Part shown: piece after piece, positions 1 through 8,719 of the stretch | Layout of the letters: every line of letters starts with the position of its first letter | How positions within the stretch are numbered: the first letter of the stretch is position 1 | Virus record (IMG/VR): IMGVR_UViG_3300025840_000168 | Location: 1-30,380 of that record | Direction: 5' to 3' (one strand) | DNA length: 30,380 bases | DNA from: a virus | Program-made: the position numbers and the translations under genes | The notes under the pieces: model-generated | What the model saw: the letters and a program-made list of their open reading frames with translations, nothing else | Database searches by the model: none | What the model was told of the DNA's origin: nothing

Positions 1-29
1 CACTCGTTGATGCGGTCAAAGATCACCAT
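1..29 (-). CDS. 5' end of a further late gene, cut by window edge
   Basis: An ATG at 29 on the minus strand opens a frame (starting MVIFDRINE) that runs off the left edge. It overlaps the stop of the 65-codon gene before it by seven bases, the same overlap style used all through this operon. After a holin-like gene an endolysin or spanin would be a natural next gene, but nine residues cannot show this. A GTG start one codon later is equally possible. Confidence 0.35.
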
Positions 30-220
30 CGGACTCTTACTCCGGCCAGAGCGGTCCAGTCGCTCGGACTCGCGATGGAGCCTTGGGCGATGAGCGAGAC
101 CGCATCGTTGATTCTTGCAGCACTGTCAAGAACGCCCCGCACGCCATCAGGCCCAGCACTGAGCCCAAGGTTGATATGACCGCCAGGCTTTTGCGGTACT
201 TTTGCCAACGCACTGGTCAC
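23..220 (-). CDS. small hypothetical protein after the holin-like gene
   Basis: This is a 65-residue frame with a GTG start whose first four bases (GTGA) overlap the stop of the holin-like gene, a typical arrangement for translational coupling. There is no clear membrane segment or recognisable motif; it is fairly rich in Ala, Gly, Ser and Val. I do not recognise a family. Its place between a holin-like gene and the start of another gene suggests the lysis region, but this is position only. It could be a chance frame, although the tight overlaps at both ends argue for a real gene. Confidence 0.45.
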   Translation of the reverse strand: MTSALAKVPQKPGGHINLGLSAGPDGVRGVLDSAARINDAVSLIAQGSIASPSDWTALAGVRVRW

Positions 221-474
221 TCTGCTTGTGAGCTGGCTTGCTGCTTTCCCGCTTCAGTGACCGCCTGAGCGCCCATGAGCGAGGCTTTAATCTTGGCGCG
301 ACTATTGGCATAGGAAGCACCGCAAACGGCACTGAGAACGCCACCAGCGAGCGTAAGCCACTGATTATCGCCTTGCGACTGCTCAAGAGTTGCGATGATG
401 ATACCGGCAATCATGCCGACTAGGTTGAGCCAGAATTCACTGGACTTGAATCCATTGGTCTTGCCCTTAACCAT
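217..474 (-). CDS. holin-like small membrane protein
   Basis: An 85-residue protein with two hydrophobic segments, at about residues 17-31 and 39-56, separated by a short polar turn, followed by a charged and Gln/Ala-rich tail. The start of the type KT-x-SEFWL before the first membrane span and the two-span layout resemble small phage holins, which form holes in the cytoplasmic membrane to release endolysin. I chose the ATG at 474, which overlaps the preceding gene by eight bases; an upstream in-frame start would add an Arg-rich stretch buried in that gene. The position at the end of the tail genes fits a lysis role. Holin is inferred from size, topology and place, not from a catalytic motif. 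Confidence 0.6.
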   Translation of the reverse strand: MVKGKTNGFKSSEFWLNLVGMIAGIIIATLEQSQGDNQWLTLAGGVLSAVCGASYANSRAKIKASLMGAQAVTEAGKQQASSQAE

Positions 475-763
475 TGATACCCTCCTTGCGCGCATCATCA
501 AGCCCCCTGCGATACGCGGTGTATGTATTGAACTGCTCGCGAAACTCGCACAGGTCCCGATGGGTGCGCTGCATCTTGTCTCGCAAGTCCTTCACTTCAT
601 CTTCAATCCGGTCAGCCTGGTCTTGCATACGCTTGACGTTATCGTAGACCGTGCCACCATTTTTCTTCGCCGACCATTGGTCGAGAGCCGATGACGCTTT
701 GTTGATGAATAGAACGACCGCCCCGACAAGAGCGGCCATGGTTGCATGGTCTATCGCTTCCAT
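467..763 (-). CDS. membrane-anchored coiled-coil protein, possible lysis accessory
   Basis: A 98-residue protein with one N-terminal hydrophobic segment (about residues 8-23) and then a strongly charged helical stretch (about 42-78) with heptad-like spacing (VKRMQDQADRIEDEVKDLRDKM), suggesting a coiled coil. An N-terminal anchor plus a helical rod is the plan of inner-membrane spanins and of some phage membrane accessory proteins. The gene starts at an ATG overlapping the previous stop (TAATG) and its own stop overlaps the holin-like gene by eight bases, so the pair is probably co-translated. No lipobox or signal-peptidase site is seen. The family is not recognised; a spanin or holin-partner role is only an inference from topology and context. 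Confidence 0.55.
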   Translation of the reverse strand: MEAIDHATMAALVGAVVLFINKASSALDQWSAKKNGGTVYDNVKRMQDQADRIEDEVKDLRDKMQRTHRDLCEFREQFNTYTAYRRGLDDARKEGING

Positions 764-1101
764 TACGGCTCATCATCCGGCGGTTCGATATTGCCTGCCC
801 ACTCAGCCGCTTCGGGTTGAGTGTAGATAGTCCAGCCAGTTGCCCGGAATGCGTCTAGGTCACCGCCTGCCATGAGCGTAGGGCTGTTACACTTCCAGAT
901 AGTGTGAACGCCATCGCTCGCACCCAAGGCACAATTGGCCCGGTTAAACTCTGCCGAGGTTCGGTAAGTTGGATGCACCGTCACCGGCGGCCCTTCTGGG
1001 TCCGGATAGGTTTCATAATCATATCGAGTGACCGCCGATGGTAGGTCGTCGTCGAGGTTGCCGACTGGCACTAATACGTACACCCATGTTCCACTAGACA
1101 T
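763..1101 (-). CDS. hypothetical protein after the LamG adhesin
   Basis: A 112-residue protein without membrane segments, rich in Pro, Asp and aromatic residues, with an acidic, Pro-rich C-terminus (IEPPDDEP). Its ATG overlaps the stop of the large LamG gene by eight bases and its stop overlaps the next start (TAATG), so it sits inside the late operon between a probable adhesin and the lysis genes. It may assist or cap the adhesin, as small genes behind tail-fibre genes often do, but nothing in the sequence proves this. I recognise no family. Confidence 0.6.
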   Translation of the reverse strand: MSSGTWVYVLVPVGNLDDDLPSAVTRYDYETYPDPEGPPVTVHPTYRTSAEFNRANCALGASDGVHTIWKCNSPTLMAGGDLDAFRATGWTIYTQPEAAEWAGNIEPPDDEP

Positions 1102-3802
1102 TTTCTAATCCTTTTATGAGACGTAAATCGGAGTTGTAGATTTGCTCTATTTCGTCGTCAGACAATGGCCCCCGATAGAATCGCAGGCAAGCGATAGGCC
1201 CCGCGGCCTCATTGCTTCCGATCGGCATGTAATCGCCTATGGTTAGATCACTTAAAGCTGGTGACCCCGTTTGGGTCACACTTGTGTCTGTAGCGTTTAG
1301 AACTCCATCGAAATAGGCTTTACCCGTTGTCGGTGTCCCATGCGTGATTGTCGCGGCGTAGTGATGCCAATCACCATCGAGTGCCAATGTCCCGGTCTGA
1401 AGCCTAAGGCGGGTAGCTGAACCACCGCCGTCGCCCGCTTCAAACCATATTTGATTTGCGTTCGTTACGTAAATGCCGTTTTGATTTGCAGCAGCGCCAT
1501 CGGTTGAATAGTAAATCGTTGAGAATATCCCACGCTTTTGCAGACGAAAGAAAACGGACACCGTAAACCCGTCGGGATACTTTGGAAAGACTGATTCCTG
1601 AGCCGGAATAACTGCCCTTGAGTTAATCGTTGATGGGTCCCTAAAGAAATTCAAAACGCTCACACCCTTACGCTTCATCGAGAAGTCGCCCACGATAGTC
1701 GAGCCGCTGGCGTTTTCTGGGAAGGATGCGCCAATGGTTGTGCCCGACCCCGTCTGTACCGCATTCGCGCCGTTGCCGCTATAATCCTTAAACGCGGTTA
1801 GGTCGTCAGCTTTCCACCAACCCTTTAGGTTTGACGATTGAACCGTTGATACGTCCATACCTTGAACGCCTGAGTTATAGAGCGCCGCCACGTCTGAAGT
1901 GTCAAGTTCAGCATCCCAAAAGGCTACATCATTGATAAAGCCGTTCAATGGAAAAGGCGTACTGTTTGAACCCGGATAGACAAAGCCAGTTGTGATATTT
2001 GTAACTGGAGCGACTGCCGGGGATGATGCTTCAACACCATTAACCCAACATCGCCAATATGGAGAGGTGCTCTTAGTTGTGACGACGATATGATTCCATT
2101 CGCCTTCGTTGATATTTAATCCGCTATCATACTCAGTGCCTTTGTACATCGTAACGTCGCCGAAGGAGTTTATCCTTATATTGAGACTATCGGTTGCATC
2201 TATGACTTGAGCGATTGCGACAAGGTAGCTTGTTCTCGATGTGTCGCCCCAAAGAATCCAGCCTGATAAAGTTGCGGTTGTTCCTGGAGGTGTAACGGTG
2301 GCAACATACGATTGAGCGCCTGCGCCGGAGAAAAAAAGCCGCGTCGCACTCTGCTGCAATCCCAATTGCGGACACGGCACGGGTTGAGCGAAGGCCATAA
2401 GAGCCGAGCCCTTGTCTTCCGCTGGTTCGCCATCTGCGCCCATATCTTGGAAGTATCTGCCGCCGGTGCCGCCGGTGTCGTTGTAATCGCTGAGCGGGTA
2501 GTACCGTCGCAGATTGCTAGCACTAACGCCGGTGGGCAGGACTTGTTCGGGGTTGTGGTATAGCTCGCGGATTTGGGCTTGGGTTAGTTCTACATCGAAG
2601 ATTTTGAATCCAACTATCTTGCCATTGAATGGTTGTGACGGAGTGTTATTTCTCGCGCCTATCACAAGTTGATTTATTGTGAAGCCATGGCCGTAGGCAA
2701 CCGGAGACCCTCCGTCTACGCCATCTAAATAGGCTTTTTTTAAGCCGCCAGAGTCTCCGACAATCGCCAACATGTACCAACGCCCTGTCTCGATGGAAAA
2801 CGGGATATTTGTCGGACCATCCATCGCTCTTAGTATTCCGGCGCTAATTAAAGTCTGAAGCTGGTTTCTCGAATTGCTTGCACCGCCATTCACGAACGGC
2901 ATGGTTAAGCCAGCTGTCGTGTCGGTATTGAACCAATAAAGCATGGTTGTTTCAGTACCGCCGCCGTCGTAAGTGGCACCGATTAACCTGTCTGCGGTCC
3001 CATCAAAGTCAACGCACCTGCCCGTGTACACTTTCGCTTGAGCCGCGCCGCGTGCCAAATCAAGACCGCGTGGGAGTTGGGGTTTCGTCACCCCATATGT
3101 GACAGTGCCGCGATCCTCTACCGTTGTAGCATTGCCGGTAGAGTCGGTGTTATTTGCCGCAAGCTCAAAATAAAACTGGCAAGCCTGAATCGCGTTGACC
3201 TCTGCGAAAGTTTGCGCTCGCATGATTTGGCGCACCTGGTCTTCTGTAAGAACCGCATTGTAGAGAGCATACTTCGCCATATGCCCGCCCATGCTCAAAA
3301 CACCGGCGCTTGCGTTGTTTTGAAAGGTTGCGATGCCTGCGTCGGTTATACCGGACCCACTTGGCAAAGTAAGAGCTGACGCTGGTTGTGCGCTTAACGT
3401 TTGCTCAACTCCGTTGAGATAGCACTTAACCGCTGTCCCGTCTTGGCTTAATGTGAAACAAACATGATGCCACGACCTAGCCTCAAAAGCGTTTGCCACG
3501 TCGTAGCTTGCGCCTAGTTGTTTGCTATGAAATCGCAGTGTGTGAGCGCTAATACTGCCGAATGCAACTTGACCGAAGAAGCCATTATACCGCGTCGCAT
3601 TTTCGCCATTGTGCCACATCCAATAGGTGACGCTCAGGCCATTTGTAAATGTAAAGTCTGGGTCAAATTGAATCGCGTTCCCTGCGTTCTGTGTTGAGTC
3701 GAACGATCCATCACCGCAAAAAAACGGCTCACTCCGAAAACCCACGTCCGCCGTCAAGCCGCGCTTGGGGTATGACCTAGCTATGTCCTTTGGTGGTGCC
3801 AT
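1094..3802 (-). CDS. virion adhesin with four LamG-like domains
   Basis: A 902-residue protein made of four concanavalin A/LamG-type units at about residues 45-200, 265-415, 490-645 and 725-895. Each has the pattern of this fold: a strand with W/F-rich core, a WHHV or WYML or WNHI or WHHY strand, a short turn ending YLNGV, YLDGV, WVNGV or YFDGV, and a closing helix such as VLTEDQVRQIM, ELTQAQIREL, ELDTSDVAAL or PLSDDEIEQI. LamG domains bind glycans or proteins, so this is likely a receptor-binding or decoration protein on the tail or capsid. It lies after the tail-tip genes in the late operon and starts in a TAATG overlap. The units are clearly diverged from one another, so duplication is old. 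Assignment to adhesin is inference from the domain type and position. Confidence 0.75.
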   Translation of the reverse strand: MAPPKDIARSYPKRGLTADVGFRSEPFFCGDGSFDSTQNAGNAIQFDPDFTFTNGLSVTYWMWHNGENATRYNGFFGQVAFGSISAHTLRFHSKQLGASYDVANAFEARSWHHVCFTLSQDGTAVKCYLNGVEQTLSAQPASALTLPSGSGITDAGIATFQNNASAGVLSMGGHMAKYALYNAVLTEDQVRQIMRAQTFAEVNAIQACQFYFELAANNTDSTGNATTVEDRGTVTYGVTKPQLPRGLDLARGAAQAKVYTGRCVDFDGTADRLIGATYDGGGTETTMLYWFNTDTTAGLTMPFVNGGASNSRNQLQTLISAGILRAMDGPTNIPFSIETGRWYMLAIVGDSGGLKKAYLDGVDGGSPVAYGHGFTINQLVIGARNNTPSQPFNGKIVGFKIFDVELTQAQIRELYHNPEQVLPTGVSASNLRRYYPLSDYNDTGGTGGRYFQDMGADGEPAEDKGSALMAFAQPVPCPQLGLQQSATRLFFSGAGAQSYVATVTPPGTTATLSGWILWGDTSRTSYLVAIAQVIDATDSLNIRINSFGDVTMYKGTEYDSGLNINEGEWNHIVVTTKSTSPYWRCWVNGVEASSPAVAPVTNITTGFVYPGSNSTPFPLNGFINDVAFWDAELDTSDVAALYNSGVQGMDVSTVQSSNLKGWWKADDLTAFKDYSGNGANAVQTGSGTTIGASFPENASGSTIVGDFSMKRKGVSVLNFFRDPSTINSRAVIPAQESVFPKYPDGFTVSVFFRLQKRGIFSTIYYSTDGAAANQNGIYVTNANQIWFEAGDGGGSATRLRLQTGTLALDGDWHHYAATITHGTPTTGKAYFDGVLNATDTSVTQTGSPALSDLTIGDYMPIGSNEAAGPIACLRFYRGPLSDDEIEQIYNSDLRLIKGLENV

Positions 3803-4185
3803 TACTGCATGTCCAAGCCGAGCACGTGGCCATAAATCTGGTCAGAGCCGTCATTGGTAATATCGAACGCAATGCGGTCAATGTCGCCTACACCAGTGCT
3901 AAGAGTCGGTGCGATGCCAGAGTCAAATTTCGTACTGGTAAAGGTCACGGTGTACGAGCCAGAGCCACCCTGCACAAAGTCAACAACGACGCTCTTGCCT
4001 TCCCCGCTCGCTGGTCCATTGCTGAACGCCAAGGAAGTGACGTTGCCGGTTAGCGTAAGCTCTTGGTAATACCCATTGGCAAAGTCGATAGTCAGGGCAC
4101 CAGAGACGCTACCTTCTTGGTAGAACGTGCCTTCGCCCATCTGGCCGCCAGCGGCAGCCGCCGGAATTCTTACAACGTTAGGCAT
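3802..4185 (-). CDS. hypothetical virion protein, beta-rich
   Basis: A 127-residue protein with a strong ribosome binding site (AAGGGAG) before its ATG. The middle part (YYQELTLTGNVTSLAF, then a run ending FVQGGSGSYTVTF) has alternating hydrophobic and polar residues typical of beta strands and resembles short modules found in phage tail-fibre and pyocin-like proteins, where an L-TGN-T-L strand pair precedes a G-S-Y-TVTF strand. It sits between a 104-residue unknown protein and the LamG adhesin, so a structural role at the tail tip or as fibre partner is likely. No catalytic residues are seen. Its stop overlaps the LamG start. Confidence 0.65.
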   Translation of the reverse strand: MPNVVRIPAAAAGGQMGEGTFYQEGSVSGALTIDFANGYYQELTLTGNVTSLAFSNGPASGEGKSVVVDFVQGGSGSYTVTFTSTKFDSGIAPTLSTGVGDIDRIAFDITNDGSDQIYGHVLGLDMQ

Positions 4186-4196
4186 GATGCGCTCCC

Positions 4197-4511
4197 TTAG
4201 TAGCCGATGATCTCAGCCTTGACGACTGAGCTGGTTACCGCTGACGGGGTAAACTTCAGCACCGCTTTGGGCACTCTATAGTCAACATAAATCACCGTGA
4301 GGTCATTGGCTGTGACCGCTGCGGTACCAAGCAGACGGTCAGTGTCATCTTGGTCAGCATAGTAGAGTGACATCGTCCCGCCGACGCTCGCCGAGTGAAG
4401 ATAGGCAACCGCGCCGCGCTTGCTGTGTGATGTTGACTCAAGAGAAAGAAGCTCAACCTCATCGGTAGAGCTCGTGGTGACTTGGGTGGTCTTGCCGCGT
4501 GGTTGCGCCAT
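4197..4511 (-). CDS. hypothetical small virion protein
   Basis: A 104-residue protein, Ser/Thr/Val-rich and probably all-beta, with the ribosome binding site TGGAGGA nine bases before its ATG. It is the first gene after a 160-base intergenic segment that can form a compact RNA structure, so its translation may be controlled by that element. There are no membrane segments or Cys motifs. The small size, beta-rich composition and position next to the tail-tip protein suggest a fibre or decoration component. I do not recognise the family. Confidence 0.65.
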   Translation of the reverse strand: MAQPRGKTTQVTTSSTDEVELLSLESTSHSKRGAVAYLHSASVGGTMSLYYADQDDTDRLLGTAAVTANDLTVIYVDYRVPKAVLKFTPSAVTSSVVKAEIIGY

Positions 4512-4543
4512 AATGTCCTCCAGTTGCTTGCTGTTATTTCGAC

Positions 4544-4665
4544 TGGTTGCACCGAGCTGGATTCGGCAACCATTATCTAGAGCGCTACGATCAAGGCTGC
4601 TCCGACGGGGGGATCAAACCGTCATCGACGCTCACCTCAATCGTAGCACATAAGATCCCCCTGTC
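4544..4665 (-). promoter_or_regulatory. structured intergenic RNA with interlocked stems (pseudoknot order)
   Basis: In minus-strand RNA, stem A pairs 4654-4665 with 4604-4615 (8 bp, one A-C mismatch, 3 bp). Stem B pairs 4634-4649 with 4582-4597: 16 consecutive pairs, four of them G-U. The order is A, B, A', B', so the stems interlock as in a pseudoknot or exclude each other. A small hairpin (4620-4630) lies in the connecting loop. A third hairpin pairs 4544-4550 with 4566-4572 plus 4553-4555 with 4563-4565, just upstream of the ribosome binding site of the next gene. In plus-strand RNA the four G-U positions of stem B would be A-C mismatches, so the fold is specific to the transcribed strand. 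It lacks a U-tract, so it is not a simple terminator. Function unknown. Confidence 0.55.
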
Positions 4666-4671
4666 TATGCA

Positions 4672-7600
4672 TCAACGGTCAAGTTGAGCCGAGAAAATTG
4701 AGCCGATGCCTCGAATGACATTACCCGCTTTAAAAGTTGCTCCGAGATTGTCTTTGACTCTGATTCGAATTTGGTCACCCGCTTCAAGTGCAATAGGGCC
4801 ATCGAAGTGAGCGACCCCAGGTTGATCAATCGCGCCATAGTGCTGAGTGTCTAAGCGCCCGAACTGGTAAAGCGATGATCCATTCTTATCGAGATGAACC
4901 TGAAAATCGGTCGCTGAGCCGGTCGAGTAGAAGTAAATTGTCGTCTTAATCTCATAGATGCCTGACACCGGAGCCGTGGCGATGCCGGTTGAATTGTCGT
5001 ACCAGCTCCCAATGTCTACGAACTCTGTATCGAAGATCACGACATACTCAGAGATTGCCGTCGAGAGTGTAACGTTTGCGCTCTGATACGCATTGAACTT
5101 TGGCGAGCCCACTTCCATCTTTACGTCATCCACGAAAGTCGTCGTTGACGCACCCGTGCGAGCAATAAAGACACGAGCAAAGCGAGCATTGGTTGGTGCT
5201 GCGATTGCTCCGCCGATGCGCAGCCAACTCGTTGTGAGTGCTTTGGTCTGCAACACATTATTCGAGACCGTGCTTTTGGCGTAGTTATAGAAACTCACTG
5301 AGACTTCACCGCTAGGGCTGCCACTCGTTTTCTTCATCGCTGCGGTGATGAGATAGACCTCACCCTCAGCGATTGGGATGTAATCGCTCACGATGGCCGT
5401 TGATGCTCGTGTTGATGAACTTGGAAAGCGCAACGCATAAAGACCCTCGAGCACCAAGCTCTCACTCACGCGCTCAAGGTCGGTGTTCCAAGTCCCTGAA
5501 CTCATCGCCCAGTTGTCTGGTGGGTAGGCGTTGGCATGACTCCAAGCCTCAAAGCCACCATTGCGCAATCTATCAAAGCCGGTCGTGATGGTCTCACTCA
5601 ACTGCTTCGGACCTACTGAGCCAAGCCGAGCAATATCAAGCGTGCCAGCGACGCCACTGCCATCGGTCTCAACGTTTGAGAGCGCAGCATTGCGCGGGCT
5701 CTGAATCCCACCGTCGGCAGTCGTCACAATTGCGCCGGTGACTGAATCGTAACCGATGCTGGTGATGGTATCGGAAGGCAGCTCAATCTCTTCAACCGTT
5801 GAGACTGGCATTGATGAGCCATCACCGCGCATCATGACACCACGACCAATCTCAATCTCAAAGGAGCTTGATTGACTGGTGATGGTCGGTGGCAATGTAA
5901 AAGATGGTATGCCGCCACCCATGAAGGTCAGCGTTGGCCGCACCGGTATCAAAGCAACGTCAGGAATATCTACCACGTCGGCAAGCGATACCGCTGGTGC
6001 TGTTGAGAGTGAAACCTGACACGCGGTGAACTTCACTGAAGGCACATCGCTCGTGATGTCGAACTCTTTCTCAACGATCTCGAACTTGGCGGTGATGCTT
6101 ATTGAGTCATCATCGAAGTCAGCACCAGAGAGCAAGAGCTTGTCAGTCTCGAAGTCAACAAAGTCGCCAAGCTGAAGGTCAGCGTGACGCAGTGACGTCC
6201 TAAACTCGACAGTGATGGCACCGTTGGCGAATCGAGTGAGCACTTCATCAGAGAAGCGCTTGAGAATCGTGCAATCGATGATCTCCATGCCATCGGCACG
6301 ATCGGGATCATCAGCCTCATCAGTGGCGATGGTGCTGCCTGAGACCTGCGTGACGTTGAACTTGGCGTTTTGCACTGCCTTAATTGAATCACCGCCAGCA
6401 CTGCCATCGTCGTCAGTGTTGGCAAAGTGTGCCACTCGCTCCATCACGCCAGCATCGTGATAGTTGATACTCACGGCAGAGTTGCACTCACCAATCTGAG
6501 CATCGGTTGCTGACAATTTAGCAAAAGCCAACGTTGCCACTCTAGACGCGCTCAGAGCCGCGTGCGTTGCTGGTGTATGCAAGTAGCCATTGGTAGGCGA
6601 TGCGGTCACTGCAATCGAACCTCGCACGCCTGAGAAGCCTGTAATCATACCACCATCAAGCTCAACGGTGTACGTGGTAGGGTCAAAGAGCGTCGCACTG
6701 CCCACAAAGCTAATCGGTGCGAGATGCCCAGCGGTGACTTTGAGCGTTTTCTCTCCAAAGGTTGCCAGTGATGTCGAATCTTTGCGCCGATAGGTTGCCG
6801 ACTGTTGTGAGTTCTCAATGCCGACGATGATTTGATTGACTACACCACCAAAAGCGTTGGTTTGCTCAAGCTCGTCGTAGTCGTCAGCGGTCAATGTGCG
6901 AGCGCTCGCAGTCGTTGAGTCGTAGAGCTTCGCTCTGATTGAGCCAGTCTCATCAACGTAGAACGTGATGCCGCAAAACTGCGCGATCTCATCGATGATT
7001 GGACGCACTGAGACAAACTTCTCATCAGCCGTTGGTGCGTGCCCAATTGATTCGGTTGTCCCATAGTAGCGACCAGTGCGACCAAGACCCACCGGTGAGA
7101 AGGTTGTATCACTGCCGTTGGCCTCTGCCGAACGTGCCATGTCTGCAAGATGTTCATAGTAGGGCTTGATGCTCACTGACGTCATGTTGAAGTGAGAAAT
7201 TGACGTTGAGTAATTGGTGGGGTCGAAGTCTGCCGCTGTCGTTGCAGTCGTCTCAGCACCGTACTCGATGAGCTGCTTGGCTACCTCGAGCGGATGCTTG
7301 CTGATAAACTTGCCGCCGAACTTGCGACGCTCCAAGTTGAAGATCTCATCAGCGAGCTTGATCACGATGACACCATTGCCAGGCAACACTTCAGTGATGA
7401 CACCGACAAAGACCGTTAGGTAGTCACCGATAGCAACGCCATCAAAGCCGAGTTTGATGTAGACTTTGGCGTTAAAAAGCGTTTTGCGCCCTGCCCAGTT
7501 GCGGATGGTACCGTCATCGATGACTTCAAGTGTCATCGTACCACTCGAGGTCTTGCGCGTGATTGGGTCAACTTTGCGCGAGATGTTGGTCACACTGCTC

Positions 7601-7767
7601 AAGATGGCGTTGTTGGACTCACTCAAGCCGCTCAAGATGCCGCCAAAGTTGTGGATTCGGTATGTGCCGATAGGATTGGCATCAAGGTCGAAGTCAGCGA
7701 CCACCACCGGCGTCTGACCGCCCTGCGTTGCGGCATCTCGAAACGAAGCAGAGAGTGACAAGACCAT
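4672..7767 (-). CDS. tail tip / central hub protein with galactose-binding-like and C1q-like domains
   Basis: A 1031-residue protein. Residues 1 to about 600 look like a tail-hub or tail-associated protein that follows the distal tail gene in siphoviruses. Residues about 733-888 (starting LRNGGFEAW, ending VDDVKMEVG) match the plan of a CBM4/9-like jelly roll, and about 905-1031 look like a C1q/TNF-like head (FDTEFVDIGSWYD, APVSGIYEI, GDQIRIRV). Such C-terminal domains usually trimerise and bind surface sugars or proteins. I chose the ATG at 7767: it leaves four bases after the preceding stop and has AGGA upstream. A longer frame opening at 7875 would overlap the previous gene by about 100 bases and adds a basic, unlikely leader. 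Cell-contact function is inferred from domains and from the place after the tape measure gene. Confidence 0.75.
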   Translation of the reverse strand: MVLSLSASFRDAATQGGQTPVVVADFDLDANPIGTYRIHNFGGILSGLSESNNAILSSVTNISRKVDPITRKTSSGTMTLEVIDDGTIRNWAGRKTLFNAKVYIKLGFDGVAIGDYLTVFVGVITEVLPGNGVIVIKLADEIFNLERRKFGGKFISKHPLEVAKQLIEYGAETTATTAADFDPTNYSTSISHFNMTSVSIKPYYEHLADMARSAEANGSDTTFSPVGLGRTGRYYGTTESIGHAPTADEKFVSVRPIIDEIAQFCGITFYVDETGSIRAKLYDSTTASARTLTADDYDELEQTNAFGGVVNQIIVGIENSQQSATYRRKDSTSLATFGEKTLKVTAGHLAPISFVGSATLFDPTTYTVELDGGMITGFSGVRGSIAVTASPTNGYLHTPATHAALSASRVATLAFAKLSATDAQIGECNSAVSINYHDAGVMERVAHFANTDDDGSAGGDSIKAVQNAKFNVTQVSGSTIATDEADDPDRADGMEIIDCTILKRFSDEVLTRFANGAITVEFRTSLRHADLQLGDFVDFETDKLLLSGADFDDDSISITAKFEIVEKEFDITSDVPSVKFTACQVSLSTAPAVSLADVVDIPDVALIPVRPTLTFMGGGIPSFTLPPTITSQSSSFEIEIGRGVMMRGDGSSMPVSTVEEIELPSDTITSIGYDSVTGAIVTTADGGIQSPRNAALSNVETDGSGVAGTLDIARLGSVGPKQLSETITTGFDRLRNGGFEAWSHANAYPPDNWAMSSGTWNTDLERVSESLVLEGLYALRFPSSSTRASTAIVSDYIPIAEGEVYLITAAMKKTSGSPSGEVSVSFYNYAKSTVSNNVLQTKALTTSWLRIGGAIAAPTNARFARVFIARTGASTTTFVDDVKMEVGSPKFNAYQSANVTLSTAISEYVVIFDTEFVDIGSWYDNSTGIATAPVSGIYEIKTTIYFYSTGSATDFQVHLDKNGSSLYQFGRLDTQHYGAIDQPGVAHFDGPIALEAGDQIRIRVKDNLGATFKAGNVIRGIGSIFSAQLDR

Positions 7768-7771
7768 TGGC

Positions 7772-8719
7772 TTAAGTTCCTGAGCTCTTGAATGGTGGCT
7801 GCTCGATGAGTGACGTACCAAAGACGCGCTCAATCGGTCCTTGCAGTGGCAACGATAGCGTTGGCGACTCTGCAAGCATCAAGTAAGCATCGGGCGAAGC
7901 ATTGGACGGATTCTCAATCCAGACGATCGGCTTGGTGAAGTCATCAGAGTCATCAAAAGCCGCCTCAATCGCTGCCAGCTCGTTGGAGTCGGTGACGCTC
8001 TTGTTGATGGTTCTGAGTGCTTTGCCTCGGTGGTACGTGTAGCGCTGCGTCAATCCGCTCTTGCTTGCAAAGTCACTGACAAGCCCGGTCTCACTTTTGT
8101 CATCAAAAGGAAGGTTGGGATTGTGCATCAACTGACGACGCTGGCCAACCCATACCTCACCGATGGCCGGCTTGATTGTGGTGGTACCGTCTACATTTTG
8201 AAGCCTGACATTAAGCTTGCGGTTGCTGGTGCCAAGTGTCACGCGCTGCGGATAACTCGGTTTTGCGCCGCTGGTGTCGTAGAGGAAGGTGAAGACTAGC
8301 CGCGAGTTATCACCCGATGCGACGGTGATGGTGTCCGAGATTGTCTTGGTAACCGCTGCACCGTTAGCGACTAGATCAACAGTGATATCCGAGCCGTCAT
8401 TGGTAACATCGCCGAAGTTGTGACCCATAATCACCACCGTGTCAAAAGTGACATCAGAGCCAAAGGCAAGACGGAATGCTGGCGACGTGCGTGCGGTATC
8501 TGATGCCACCGTGAGCGCCCCGATGCGGTCATAGGCTCTCACGCGGGCATTGCTCACCACCGTCTCATCAGTGTCATCGGTGGCACCATTATACGCATCA
8601 AACCAACCACTCGATGCTTTAGTGATCTTGTCCGAGTTGTTGGTTGCCACCATCATCGGCTTGTCAGCGTCGTATGCGGTTTGCTCCCATGTCGCCATGT
8701 CTACCAGTGTCACGCTCAT
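7772..8719 (-). CDS. distal tail-like minor tail protein
   Basis: A 315-residue protein encoded directly after the tape measure gene (TGATG overlap) and before the hub gene, the usual place of the distal tail protein that joins the tail tube to the tip. The sequence is beta-rich with few charged clusters; a GEVWVGQRRQL segment followed by PNLPFDD resembles minor tail proteins of aquatic siphoviruses. No enzymatic motif is visible. The assignment rests on gene order and general character rather than on a diagnostic motif, so minor tail protein is certain enough but the precise Dit role is tentative. Confidence 0.65.
   Translation of the reverse strand: MSVTLVDMATWEQTAYDADKPMMVATNNSDKITKASSGWFDAYNGATDDTDETVVSNARVRAYDRIGALTVASDTARTSPAFRLAFGSDVTFDTVVIMGHNFGDVTNDGSDITVDLVANGAAVTKTISDTITVASGDNSRLVFTFLYDTSGAKPSYPQRVTLGTSNRKLNVRLQNVDGTTTIKPAIGEVWVGQRRQLMHNPNLPFDDKSETGLVSDFASKSGLTQRYTYHRGKALRTINKSVTDSNELAAIEAAFDDSDDFTKPIVWIENPSNASPDAYLMLAESPTLSLPLQGPIERVFGTSLIEQPPFKSSGT

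Noticed and set aside
4582-4665. Possible HDV-like or hammerhead ribozyme
   Set aside because: The pairing order recalls an HDV-type double pseudoknot, but I see no catalytic C-containing joining strand, and there is no CUGAUGA...GAAA hammerhead core.
7768-7875. Upstream extension of the tail hub gene
   Set aside because: It overlaps the distal tail gene by about 100 bases; the ATG at 7767 has a ribosome binding site and normal spacing.
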